Shown: positions 38,598 to 47,967 of the stretch, one piece after another | Layout: the number at the start of each line of letters is the position of its first letter | How positions within the stretch are numbered: the stretch's first letter is position 1 | DNA from: Oxalobacteraceae bacterium | Lineage (GTDB): Bacteria; Pseudomonadota; Gammaproteobacteria; Burkholderiales; Burkholderiaceae_D | NCBI GenBank assembly: GCA_021298555.1 | Contig: JAJTGE010000007.1 | Span: 1-64,000 of the forward strand | Direction of reading: 5' to 3' | DNA length: 64,000 nt | Translations under genes and position numbers: made by a program | The notes under the pieces: generated by a model | The model's input: the letters and a program-made list of their open reading frames with translations, nothing else | Database searches by the model: none | Told to the model about the DNA's origin: nothing

Positions 38598-39337
38598 TCT
38601 CCGATCACATTTTTACGAATTTCAGGATCAGCCAGCACGGCCTCTGGTGTGCCATCAGCAGCAATTCGACCCGCAATCCAGGCAGCCACGCGAGTGGAGT
38701 ACTGCGAAACGATATCCACATCATGCTCGACAAAAATAGCCGTTACTTTTTGTGCATCCAACGCATTCATGATGGTTTTCATCAGCCCATGTTTTTCGTC
38801 GGTTGATACACCCGACGTTGGTTCATCCAGTATGAGTAAACGCGGCTTCATAACCAGCGCCATCGCTATATCCAGTAATTTTCGCTGACCCTCTGGCAAC
38901 GCACCCGACAATTCGTCGGCACGTTTATCTAATCCCACCATGGCCAATACGTGGTCAACTTCATCGTTGTCAACTGCCTTAGCCAGTGGTGTCCACAGGC
39001 CCAGGCGATTGCGTTTGCCAGCTGCAGCAATACGAATACAGTCACGTACGGTATGTTCAACAAACAGTTGCGGTAATTGGAAAGAACGCACCATGCCGCG
39101 CAAGGCAATCGCACGCGGTGATAATTCGGTAACGTCCTGGCCTTCAAAAAAAACTCGCCCTGCCTGCGGCCGTATCAAACCGGTGCATATATTAATGAAG
39201 GTCGTTTTACCTGCTCCGTTTTGTCCTATGACAGCCAAGCGCTCGCCTTCGTTAAGCGAGAAATCGATATGGTCAGCCACAACAACGGCACCAAATGCCA
39301 GCTGCAGATCCTTGGTTTGCAATAGCGGCGTACTCAT
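38594..39337 (-). CDS. livG: ABC transporter ATP-binding protein (LivG-like)
   Basis: GQNGAGKTTFINICTG; LPEGQRKLLDIAMAL; LLILDEPTSG. Confidence 0.94.
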   Translation of the reverse strand: MSTPLLQTKDLQLAFGAVVVADHIDFSLNEGERLAVIGQNGAGKTTFINICTGLIRPQAGRVFFEGQDVTELSPRAIALRGMVRSFQLPQLFVEHTVRDCIRIAAAGKRNRLGLWTPLAKAVDNDEVDHVLAMVGLDKRADELSGALPEGQRKLLDIAMALVMKPRLLILDEPTSGVSTDEKHGLMKTIMNALDAQKVTAIFVEHDVDIVSQYSTRVAAWIAGRIAADGTPEAVLADPEIRKNVIGE

Positions 39338-40281
39338 ACGTCCTCCCGCTTCTGCGCAGGTTTTTCTTCAAGCATGGCGGACAATCCGCGTGGTGCTAAA
39401 AACACCATCGCAATCAGCACAAAACCTAGCACCATCTGCCAAGCACCTGTTAAGTAAGCCGCAGCAAACAATTTCACGAATTCAAAAATTCCCGCACCTA
39501 TGAATGCGCCTACCGGATGCCCCACGCCGCCAAGAATTGCAACGAACACAATCTCACCAGAACGTACCCAATAGCCCATTTCAGGTGTGACCAATCCTTG
39601 CGCTATAGCGAAAATGGCTCCTGACAATCCGCACAGCGTGGCCGAGATGATGTATCCAATCCACAGCGTCTGATAGGCAGAAATGCCTACATACTCCAGA
39701 CGTGTTTCATTGGTTTTCAGTGCTGCTAATGCTTGCCCAGCGACAGAGCGCAAGTACCGATGTACCAGCCAACCTGACAGCAGCGCCAACACCACACCAA
39801 CAACGAGCAGCAAACTTTCAAATGCATCGCGCTCAAGGTACATGCCAAAGAAAGGCGCACGCTCCAAACGCAGTCCGTCGGTGCCACCCGTTAAATTAAA
39901 AAATTTACCTAGCGCGGCAAATAAGACCATGGACAAAGCCAAATTCAACATGCCAAAGAAAATAGCGCGATAGCGAACCACAAACGATCCTACGATGATG
40001 CCCAAGATCACACCCGTGCCTGCTCCCATGAGCAGCAAAAATGCACTATCCATGTGCGTCCATTTTCTGGAAATGAATGCCACCGCATAGCCACCAGAAC
40101 AAACGAACATCGCATGTCCAAATGAAATCTGGCCAGAGATGATTAATATAGAAATACCTAAAGCGGCGATACCAAATGCTGTACCCAAAATTAAAGGCGT
40201 CTTAATCCACGGCATGGCCAAGGGCAGAAGCAACGCTAACAGCGCCAAAATAATGACGACAAATTTCGCGCGGTTCATCAC
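39334..40281 (-). CDS. livM: Branched-chain amino-acid-type ABC permease (LivM-like)
   Basis: ISFGHAMFVCSGGY; LGGVGHPVGAFIGA; gene order. Confidence 0.93.
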   Translation of the reverse strand: MMNRAKFVVIILALLALLLPLAMPWIKTPLILGTAFGIAALGISILIISGQISFGHAMFVCSGGYAVAFISRKWTHMDSAFLLLMGAGTGVILGIIVGSFVVRYRAIFFGMLNLALSMVLFAALGKFFNLTGGTDGLRLERAPFFGMYLERDAFESLLLVVGVVLALLSGWLVHRYLRSVAGQALAALKTNETRLEYVGISAYQTLWIGYIISATLCGLSGAIFAIAQGLVTPEMGYWVRSGEIVFVAILGGVGHPVGAFIGAGIFEFVKLFAAAYLTGAWQMVLGFVLIAMVFLAPRGLSAMLEEKPAQKREDV

Positions 40282-41183
40282 ACTCTCCTTGCCTGAGCGA
40301 CCGAGAATAAACCTTGCGGCCTAAACAGCAACACCAGCACCATAATCAAGAAAGGAACCAGCACTTCAATTTCAGGCAGCAGATACACAGCAAATGAGCG
40401 GGCTAATCCAATCAAAATTGCAGCGACTAACGCGCCCTCTATTTGCCCTAGACCGGCCGTGGCCACCACAGCAAATGACAACACGATCATTTCTCCGCCT
40501 ATGCCTGGCACCCACGACACCGTAGGCGAAGCAAGCGCACCTGCGAGCGCACCTAAAATAGAGCCAACCACAAAGGTGAGTAAAGAAATGCGCTTAACAT
40601 TAATGCCAAGAGCAGTAGAAATTTCGCGGTTATGCGAAACCGCGACTATCTGCCGACCTATACTGCTAAATTTTAGAAAACTGCGTAGCGCAATAAAAAC
40701 TACCAACGCTACACCGGGTATGACCATCAATTGATAGCGGGTATAGGTAATACCCAATACATCCGCTGTACCCAGAAAATTGACGATGTCGGAAACAAAG
40801 TAAGGCTGCGTACCCCACACCAGTCGCTGTAAATCTTCAAATATCATGAACGCTGAAAACGTAATCAGCAATTGCAGTATCGGGTCCTTGCTGTAAATGT
40901 GCTGCATCAGCGATGTTTCCATCAGCGCACCAAATACTATGCCCACAATAACTGCGGCAAGCGGAAGAATCAAAAATGACCAAGCCGGTGAAGCACCCAT
41001 CGCCGTGGCCCACAATCCCAGAGTCGCAGCCATGTAGCCGCCCAGCGCATAGAAACTGCCGTGCGCCATGTTCACTATATTCATAACGCCAAATACCAGC
41101 GTCATGCCCAGAGCGACTAAAAAAAGTAAAGCGGCGTAGGACAAACCGTCCAACACCGCCAAAATATAAATCTCCTGCGACAT
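40278..41183 (-). CDS. livH: Branched-chain amino-acid-type ABC permease (LivH-like)
   Basis: LVFGVMNIVNMAHGSFYALGGYMA; GLGQIEGALVAA. Confidence 0.94.
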   Translation of the reverse strand: MSQEIYILAVLDGLSYAALLFLVALGMTLVFGVMNIVNMAHGSFYALGGYMAATLGLWATAMGASPAWSFLILPLAAVIVGIVFGALMETSLMQHIYSKDPILQLLITFSAFMIFEDLQRLVWGTQPYFVSDIVNFLGTADVLGITYTRYQLMVIPGVALVVFIALRSFLKFSSIGRQIVAVSHNREISTALGINVKRISLLTFVVGSILGALAGALASPTVSWVPGIGGEMIVLSFAVVATAGLGQIEGALVAAILIGLARSFAVYLLPEIEVLVPFLIMVLVLLFRPQGLFSVAQARRV

Positions 41184-41271
41184 AGCTAGCTTTCAGATAC
41201 CTTCAGAAAAAAACCGATTCGTTCTGCCACGCCAGCATCGGCATGGCAGAACGGTGAAAAACTCACGACAA

Positions 41272-42573
41272 TTAGTTGTATTGCTTAATACGTGGGTTGT
41301 TAACTAACTCAGGCTTGAGTGTCTTGACCCATTCAGGAGATTTCTGACCTACCGGTGTGCTGATCAAATCTGCCGGATATATCGTTATCTTGTCCAGAAT
41401 AGGAAAATTGTAGCCAGGTACTTTGCGCGTGATACCTAACAACTGATCTTCCAAGCCTTGTCCGTCTTCACGAATTTTGACTGTGCCGGTTAGTCCACGG
41501 AATTCCATACCGCGCATAGCATCGGCTACTTGCTCGGTTGATGGCCACTGGCCTTTGTTCGCTTTAATCGCTTTTTGATAACCCGCTACTAAACCATCGA
41601 GTGCCTGCACCATGTGGTAGACCGGATAAATTGGATATGCACCGGTTTTTTCCTGAAATTTCTTGGCAAAGTTTTTTAACTTAGGCTCATCTTTGTACAG
41701 CGGATGCAAAAAATAATGGTCGCCGCGCGCACCCACTATTACACCATCCGGCAATGCCGTGCCCAATCGCTCTAACGAACTTTCGGCCAACGGTAAAACA
41801 AACAACGATGATTTCATCAAGCCGCGCTGTGATGCCTGACGCACAAAGGTATCCAGATCTCCGCCCCACGAAGTCGACAAAACGACGTCGGGATGTAACG
41901 CTTGCAAGCGGCTAATCTCAGTGGAGTAATCAGTGGCACCAAACTTAGGAAACAACTCAGCGACAATTTTTACGTCAGGTTTGAGTGCTTGTAGCGCATT
42001 ACGGAACAACTCCCATGAATCGCGTCCCCAGGCGTAATCCTGATTCATGACCGCGATAGTTTTCATGTCCGGCTTAGTTTTCAACAGATACAAGACCGTG
42101 GCCATCATCTCTATGGTGGCATTAGCTTGCGTGCGTATCACATAGCGATAGCGTTTCTCTTCCAGGACTTTTTCAGTACCGCAGTCCCATAAAATATTCA
42201 GTACTTTCAAATCTTCAGCTACAGGTGCAACGATGTTGCAGTTACCGCTGGACACAGCGGACAGCATCACTTTGGTATCGCTTTCCTGAACTACACGACG
42301 GTACTCAGACAACAATTTATCTGCGCCCACGCCCTCATCGATGAAGGTCGGGACTATCTTCACCCCATTAATGCCTCCAGCGGCATTGAGTTGTTCTATA
42401 TAGAGATCGGCTGCGGCCTTGCCCGGTACACCAAACACGGAAGCCGGCCCAGAAAGAAAGGTGGTTATGCCAACTTTGAGTTCGGTGGGCTTCGCTTGAG
42501 CGAGCGCGCCTGTAGCAGCAATGGCAGCCAGCGTTCCCGCGAAAACTCGGGTCAGTGTGTTGATTTTCATCAT
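41272..42573 (-). CDS. ABC transporter substrate-binding protein (LivK/Peripla_BP_6 type)
   Basis: Signal peptide; LKVGITTFLSGPASVFGVPGKAAADLYIEQLNAAGGINGVKI. Confidence 0.94.
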   Translation of the reverse strand: MMKINTLTRVFAGTLAAIAATGALAQAKPTELKVGITTFLSGPASVFGVPGKAAADLYIEQLNAAGGINGVKIVPTFIDEGVGADKLLSEYRRVVQESDTKVMLSAVSSGNCNIVAPVAEDLKVLNILWDCGTEKVLEEKRYRYVIRTQANATIEMMATVLYLLKTKPDMKTIAVMNQDYAWGRDSWELFRNALQALKPDVKIVAELFPKFGATDYSTEISRLQALHPDVVLSTSWGGDLDTFVRQASQRGLMKSSLFVLPLAESSLERLGTALPDGVIVGARGDHYFLHPLYKDEPKLKNFAKKFQEKTGAYPIYPVYHMVQALDGLVAGYQKAIKANKGQWPSTEQVADAMRGMEFRGLTGTVKIREDGQGLEDQLLGITRKVPGYNFPILDKITIYPADLISTPVGQKSPEWVKTLKPELVNNPRIKQYN

Positions 42574-42680
42574 GAGATCTCCGATTAAGAAATTATTCTA
42601 ACTCTATGATTAAGAACAAATCTTTTTATATATTTGAAAAATAGCTTGAAGATATATTTAAGCTAAAAGAAATTATTATG

Positions 42681-42695
42681 TGACCGCAGCGGTCA
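42681..42695. promoter_or_regulatory. Perfect dyad TGACCGC-A-GCGGTCA upstream of the liv operon
   Basis: 15-nt palindrome about 108 bp upstream of the substrate-binding protein start. Confidence 0.5.
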
Positions 42696-43095
42696 TTCTT
42701 GAAGCTAGTTAATAGGGGCAGGTCGTATTAATCAACCCATACTTTTTTAATAATAGTTTTCGCCCACTATTTGCCAGATTATTAGTCTGAACCACTGGCA
42801 TTTATAGAGCAAGACAAGTTTTTTAAAGAGTCCATTTTGAAAATACGAATTCATTCATTTAAACTTACGCACAGCATCATTACGTCAATAATTCTTAGCC
42901 TGTTAACATGATTCCCCTATGAAAAGTTACTTTTATTTTATTGTGTGCGGTGCAGCATGAGCCCACTGATCAGCTAATCATTAGAGAAAACGGGTGTTGA
43001 CATGGAGAAAGGCACCATGCACCATGTTGATAAGGTAAATACCCGACATGTTTTTTGTGCGCGTATTTTCCCTAAAAAAAAGTAGAAAATCGGAG

Positions 43096-43148
43096 TAAAT
43101 CCCTGACCGACGTTGATTTATCCGGGGATTTATTCGATACGCGCGTAT
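43096..43148. promoter_or_regulatory. Nested inverted repeats TAAATCCC/GGGATTTA and palindrome ATACGCGCGTAT upstream of the MBL gene
   Basis: 8-bp arms at 43096-43103 and 43125-43132; 12-bp palindrome 43137-43148, followed by TATAAA-like sequence. Confidence 0.45.
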
Positions 43149-43183
43149 AAAAGGCGATTAATCACCACCACGGAGGAAGACTC

Positions 43184-43942
43184 ATGAAAAAAACCGGTTT
43201 GTTGGCATCTATGCTGGCTGCACTGGCTATTTGCGCTGCTCCTGCAGCTCAATCGCAAGAACTTTACTGGGCAACCAGTGGTTTCTTCGGTCCTTTTAAC
43301 ATTCAAGGCCTGATTCCAACGTTCCCAAAAGCCAAGGACATCACGATCCCAGTATCAATGTGGATCCTGAAGCACCCTAAGGGCGTCGTCGTATTTGACA
43401 CAGGTAACAACGCTGCTATTTCTGATGGCGCTGATAACTGCAAAAAATACTGGGCCGCAGGTAACTGTGACTTCTTGAAGCCTAGCCAGAAGCGTTCGGA
43501 TGTCATCGATCAGCAATTGATCAAACTGGGCATCAAAGTGGACGACGTTAAAGTTGTCGTTTCATCACACAGCCACTTGGATCACTCGGGCAACATCGCT
43601 TTGTTCCCGAAAGCTATTCACGTCTACCAGAAGAAAGAACTGTATCAAGGTTACTGGCCTGAGAAATTCCAAGGTCGTGCAGCTAATGGTTCGTTCGTTC
43701 TGAATGACTTAGTAGCAGCTCGTGACTATGACTTCTTTGAACTTGACGGCGACTATGATCTGTTCGGCGACGGCACAGTAAAAATTCTCTCGACACCTGG
43801 CCACACCTTGAACTTCAGCGTACAGGCTTACGTGAATTCGGTTGAGCGACTCAAGCGTATGCGTGACCTGGAAGGCGCCAAGATCTTGATGGCTCACGAT
43901 GCAGGTCAGTTCGCATCAATGGGCAACAAGTGGCACAAGTAA
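43184..43942 (+). CDS. Secreted MBL-fold, N-acyl homoserine lactonase-like protein with internal deletion
   Basis: Signal peptide; SSHSHLDHSG (HxHxDH); STPGHT; MAHD; segment between GHT and NFSV missing; GGAGG RBS. Confidence 0.85.
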   Translation: MKKTGLLASMLAALAICAAPAAQSQELYWATSGFFGPFNIQGLIPTFPKAKDITIPVSMWILKHPKGVVVFDTGNNAAISDGADNCKKYWAAGNCDFLKPSQKRSDVIDQQLIKLGIKVDDVKVVVSSHSHLDHSGNIALFPKAIHVYQKKELYQGYWPEKFQGRAANGSFVLNDLVAARDYDFFELDGDYDLFGDGTVKILSTPGHTLNFSVQAYVNSVERLKRMRDLEGAKILMAHDAGQFASMGNKWHK

Positions 43943-43963
43943 TATAGAATCACAGCACCATGC

Positions 43964-43995
43964 AAAAAGCCCCCGTCATGCGGGGGCTTTTTTTT
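43964..43995 (+). terminator. Rho-independent terminator
   Basis: AAAAAGCCCCCG-TCATG-CGGGGGCTTTTTTTT. Confidence 0.95.
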
Positions 43996-44020
43996 ACCAA
44001 AGAAGTAACGACAGACGGCA

Positions 44021-44992
44021 ATGATAGAACTACATAATGTTGTAAAGCGCTACGGCTCCAAGACCATAATTCACAACATCTCTTTCGATGTGAAAAAAGG
44101 TGAAATCGTAGGGTTTCTCGGCCCTAACGGCGCAGGCAAAACCACTACCATGCGTATGATTGCCGGTTTTACCGAGGCCACTTCAGGCACAGTAAAAGTT
44201 GCTGGTTTCGACATGGCGAATCAGCGAGATATGGCAGCGACGCGATTAGGCTATTTGCCTGAATCACCGCCTCTGTATGACATCCTCGATGTCACCTCGT
44301 ACTTAACGTTTGTCGCCCGTGCTAAAGGCGTACCGACAACCCGCATACAACAAAATCTCGATCGCGTTATTGACGCTTGCCGTCTGGAAGCCGTAACGAC
44401 GAAAGAATGCTACAAACTCTCCAAGGGCTACAGACAACGCGTAGGGCTGGCGCAAGCGCTGCTCGGCGAACCTGATGTCTTGCTGCTGGATGAACCTACT
44501 GCCGGTTTAGATCCCGGACAAATTCAAGAAACCCGTGAAGTCATACGTAATTTCGGACGTGACCATGCAGTGCTCATCTCTACCCACATACTTCCGGAAG
44601 TCACACTCATTTGTCAGCGTGTGGCTATTATCAATGGCGGTCGCATATTGGCGGTCGATTCCCCCGAAGGATTGCAACGCGCTGCTGATCAAAGTAATAG
44701 TGTCTTGCTTGATGCTGCAGGTGATCGTCAGGCTATAGAACAATCATTGCGGGCTGTTGATGGTGTGTTGGATATCATTATTCATCCTCATCCTGTGCGT
44801 GCCGGTGTATTTAGTATTGAATGCCGCGTACAAAATGATGTGGGTGTTGAAGGTCGTATCGCACGCGCAGCGACCTCCACGTCTGAACTCTATCGATTAG
44901 AGCGACGTCAGCCTACGCTGGAAAACGTCTTCTTAAGCTACATAGGAAATGACGGCAGCCAATCAACTGCAAACCGCAAGGAAGCCGCATGA
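44021..44992 (+). CDS. ABC transporter ATP-binding protein (GldA-like)
   Basis: GFLGPNGAGKTTTMRMIAGF; LSKGYRQRVGLAQALLGEPDVLLLDEPTAGLDP. Confidence 0.95.
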   Translation: MIELHNVVKRYGSKTIIHNISFDVKKGEIVGFLGPNGAGKTTTMRMIAGFTEATSGTVKVAGFDMANQRDMAATRLGYLPESPPLYDILDVTSYLTFVARAKGVPTTRIQQNLDRVIDACRLEAVTTKECYKLSKGYRQRVGLAQALLGEPDVLLLDEPTAGLDPGQIQETREVIRNFGRDHAVLISTHILPEVTLICQRVAIINGGRILAVDSPEGLQRAADQSNSVLLDAAGDRQAIEQSLRAVDGVLDIIIHPHPVRAGVFSIECRVQNDVGVEGRIARAATSTSELYRLERRQPTLENVFLSYIGNDGSQSTANRKEAA

Positions 44993-45705
44993 ACACGATG
45001 ACCGCCCTGAAGGCTATCTACACCAAGGAAATGCTCAGCTACTTCCGCTCGCCGATCGCGTATTTCGTGATTGCGGTTTTTTTGCTGGGTACCGGATATT
45101 TTTTCACTTACAACATCTTCCTGACCGGTGTCGGCACGATGGATTCAACCCTGCAAAACATGGGTATCTTGTTGCTGACTATTGCGCCCGTTTTGACCAT
45201 GCGTATCTTCTCCTCAGAATACAACGCACGCACTATGGAATTGCTAATGACTTTGCCAATTAAAACCTGGCAGGTTGTCATGGGCAAGTACTTGGGTGCA
45301 GTGAGTATCTTTTTGCTTATGACGGCGGCGACCTGGATCAACTTGATTCCACTCTACCTGTACGGTAATCCGCAAACACTGAACATCATTTCTGGTTACA
45401 TAGGCTTTATTTTGTTGGGCATGACGTGCATTGCTATCGGCCAGTTTTTTTCAGCCTTAACTGAAAACCAAATTGTTGCAGCCCTCATTACCATACCGGT
45501 GCTACTGGGATTCTGGTTTATAGGCCATTTGCAGCAACTGCAATCATCCATGATGCTGCGTGACTTGGTCGCTCATTTGTCGTTTGCACTGCATTTTGCG
45601 GATTTCATACGTGGCTTGCTGCGCTCTGATGGCGTGATCTTCTTCCTTGCCGTCATTGCCTCGGCACTGACTCTTAACACCAGCTATCTGCAACTGCGTC
45701 GCTGA
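44989..45705 (+). CDS. ABC transporter permease (GldF-like)
   Basis: KEMLSYFRSPIAYFVIAVFLLGTGYFF; ARTMELLMTLPI. Confidence 0.92.
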   Translation: MNTMTALKAIYTKEMLSYFRSPIAYFVIAVFLLGTGYFFTYNIFLTGVGTMDSTLQNMGILLLTIAPVLTMRIFSSEYNARTMELLMTLPIKTWQVVMGKYLGAVSIFLLMTAATWINLIPLYLYGNPQTLNIISGYIGFILLGMTCIAIGQFFSALTENQIVAALITIPVLLGFWFIGHLQQLQSSMMLRDLVAHLSFALHFADFIRGLLRSDGVIFFLAVIASALTLNTSYLQLRR

Positions 45706-45730
45706 ACCAAACACATAAAGTAACTGATCC

Positions 45731-47362
45731 ATGGAAAATTCACTCCGTAACGGTCTCTTTCTCATTGCAGGCGTGCTGATACTAGTATCCTCAATGTTTG
45801 CAAGTGCGCTGATTGTTAATTCATCGTTTGTTTCGATTTTGTTGCTCGTCGTTGGTCTGGGATTGACCGGATTTTCGATATTCCAACTGCGCAGCGAATT
45901 ATTGCTACTGCTGCGTGGGCAACGTGGTGAGCTCATGCTCATGACCGTTGGCATGCTCATCCTGTTTACCGCCATCGCCTGGATATCGTCTTTATACGCA
46001 ACGCGTTACGACATGACGGCTTCGCGTGAACACTCGTTAGCGCCGCAGACGATACACATGCTCAAAGCAGTCGATAAACCGGTACACATCACCTTCTTCC
46101 ATGATCGTGGCATGCGTGAAACCGTCGAGCTGTATCAACAGATCGCCTCGCAAAACGACAAAATAACGGTCGAATTTTTCGATCCTATGCTCAATCCTTC
46201 GCAGGCTAAATTACGCGGCGTGGAATTCCCAGGTACGGCTCTGATGGAGAGCGAAGGCAGAAAAATCAACGTTAACGGCCCAACAGAAACCGATATCGCT
46301 AATGGTATTTTGCGTGTCACACAAGGCAAACAACAAATGGCCTGCTTTACCGATGGCCATGGTGAACCAGATCCGTTTAGCTTAGAGTCGCATGACCACA
46401 CCGAGGGTGAAGCAGGACATGCGCACGGTTTAGAGACAAAAACCGTCGCCCATGAAAACCACGGCATGGCCAAGGCGCGCAATGCCTTGGAGGCGATGAA
46501 TTATCTGGTTGAAAAAATCGCGCTGATGAAATCAGCCAATGATTTGTCCCGCTGTTCAGTATTGATCGTTACCGGACCACAACTGCCATTCCTACCCGTC
46601 GAAATCAAGATGATAGAAAAATTTCTTGATGACGGAGGCAATGCATTATTCCTGATCGATCCATTTTCTAAAACGGGTCTCGAACCTATTCTACGCAAGT
46701 ACAGCATCGTGCTAGACGACGGCATGGTGATTGATGAGGCCAGCCATTTTTGGGCGGATGTCTCCGCACCGGCGGTGACTGACTACAACCGTCATGACAT
46801 GACAACGCGTTTGCCTTTGACCTTCTTCCCAGGTGTGCGAGCCATTTTCCCCGCACCTGTCAAAGTCGCTGGCACAGCAGTTCGGCCAGTGATTAATTCG
46901 TCAACCAAAAGCTTTACGACGCCTGATAAATCCCGCGCGGATTTCGTCAATGGTAAAAGCCGTAACGGCCCATTAACAATGATGGTCAGTGCTGGCTTTA
47001 ATCCCAAAACAGAAGAGTCCGCATCGCTCGTAATGAAGCAGCTGCGCGGAGAAAGTGTTACCGACGCCAACGAACCAAAACCCGACCCTAACCGCAAAGC
47101 ATCACGCATAGTCGTTGGTGGCGATTCCGATTTTGCGACCAACTCCTACTATCACATACTGGGTAATGGAGCGCTATTTTTGAATGCGGTTAACTTCCTT
47201 GCTGCACGCGAAAACCTGATCGGTGTCGAGCCTCGCACCTTTGATCTACCCTACGTCAACATGACCAATACGCAGATGAAGGGAACCTTCATCATGTCAT
47301 TGATTTTGGTGCCCTTGCTCATGGCAGCCTTGGGTGTAGCTGTATGGTGGAGGCGTCGATGA
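45731..47362 (+). CDS. GldG family protein with His-rich insertion
   Basis: YDMTASREHSLAPQT; FTDGHGE; VGGDSDFATNSY; C-terminal TM. Confidence 0.9.
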   Translation: MENSLRNGLFLIAGVLILVSSMFASALIVNSSFVSILLLVVGLGLTGFSIFQLRSELLLLLRGQRGELMLMTVGMLILFTAIAWISSLYATRYDMTASREHSLAPQTIHMLKAVDKPVHITFFHDRGMRETVELYQQIASQNDKITVEFFDPMLNPSQAKLRGVEFPGTALMESEGRKINVNGPTETDIANGILRVTQGKQQMACFTDGHGEPDPFSLESHDHTEGEAGHAHGLETKTVAHENHGMAKARNALEAMNYLVEKIALMKSANDLSRCSVLIVTGPQLPFLPVEIKMIEKFLDDGGNALFLIDPFSKTGLEPILRKYSIVLDDGMVIDEASHFWADVSAPAVTDYNRHDMTTRLPLTFFPGVRAIFPAPVKVAGTAVRPVINSSTKSFTTPDKSRADFVNGKSRNGPLTMMVSAGFNPKTEESASLVMKQLRGESVTDANEPKPDPNRKASRIVVGGDSDFATNSYYHILGNGALFLNAVNFLAARENLIGVEPRTFDLPYVNMTNTQMKGTFIMSLILVPLLMAALGVAVWWRRR

Positions 47363-47967
47363 GTCAACGTCGTAATAAACTCGTCATCATTTGGATCGCT
47401 GTGGTCGTCTTGGCGTCGATTATCTTTTTCAAAGAACGCGAACTCTCACTAGCTGTCGAAGATCCTAGTGGGCAGGAACCCAACTGGCTAGTGACCGTTC
47501 CGTACGAAGAAATTGGTGCACTTGAAATTCTTCGCAAAGGTCAACTACACCGGTTTGAACGTGACAACAAAGGCATCTGGTTTTATCACGGACAACAAGA
47601 CGATCCAAATGCAAAAGATCACGCACACCGTGCTGATCCTTTGGCTGCTACAACCATCGCCGAAGCGGTTGCCATATTCAGCCGCACACGGAAAGAACAA
47701 CCCATACCGCTTCAACCTGGCAAAGACGAATACGGAGTCAGCCGACCTGACATATTGATCATGTTATATCGCCCCAAGAAGAGCGAGCCTGCAGCGCGCT
47801 ATTCAGTGGGTACGGTCAGCCCCAACGGCTACAGCCGTTATATTTTGCCTGTGGGCGCTACCGAAGCCGTTACCATCCCTGAATATCAAATCACCAATCT
47901 GATGGCAATGATTGACGCTGTTAGTAAAAATCCTCTACCAACCACTGAGGCACCCTCTAAAAAATGA
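47359..47967 (+). CDS. DUF4340 domain-containing protein
   Basis: N-terminal TM; position after GldG; start at ATG 47359 (overlaps the GldG stop) preferred. Confidence 0.8.
   Translation: MSQRRNKLVIIWIAVVVLASIIFFKERELSLAVEDPSGQEPNWLVTVPYEEIGALEILRKGQLHRFERDNKGIWFYHGQQDDPNAKDHAHRADPLAATTIAEAVAIFSRTRKEQPIPLQPGKDEYGVSRPDILIMLYRPKKSEPAARYSVGTVSPNGYSRYILPVGATEAVTIPEYQITNLMAMIDAVSKNPLPTTEAPSKK

Noticed and set aside
38940-39503. 187-aa plus-strand ORF
   Set aside because: Antisense to livG/livM; no family motifs or RBS.
45544-45975. 143-aa minus-strand ORF
   Set aside because: Antisense across the GldF/GldG junction; no motifs.
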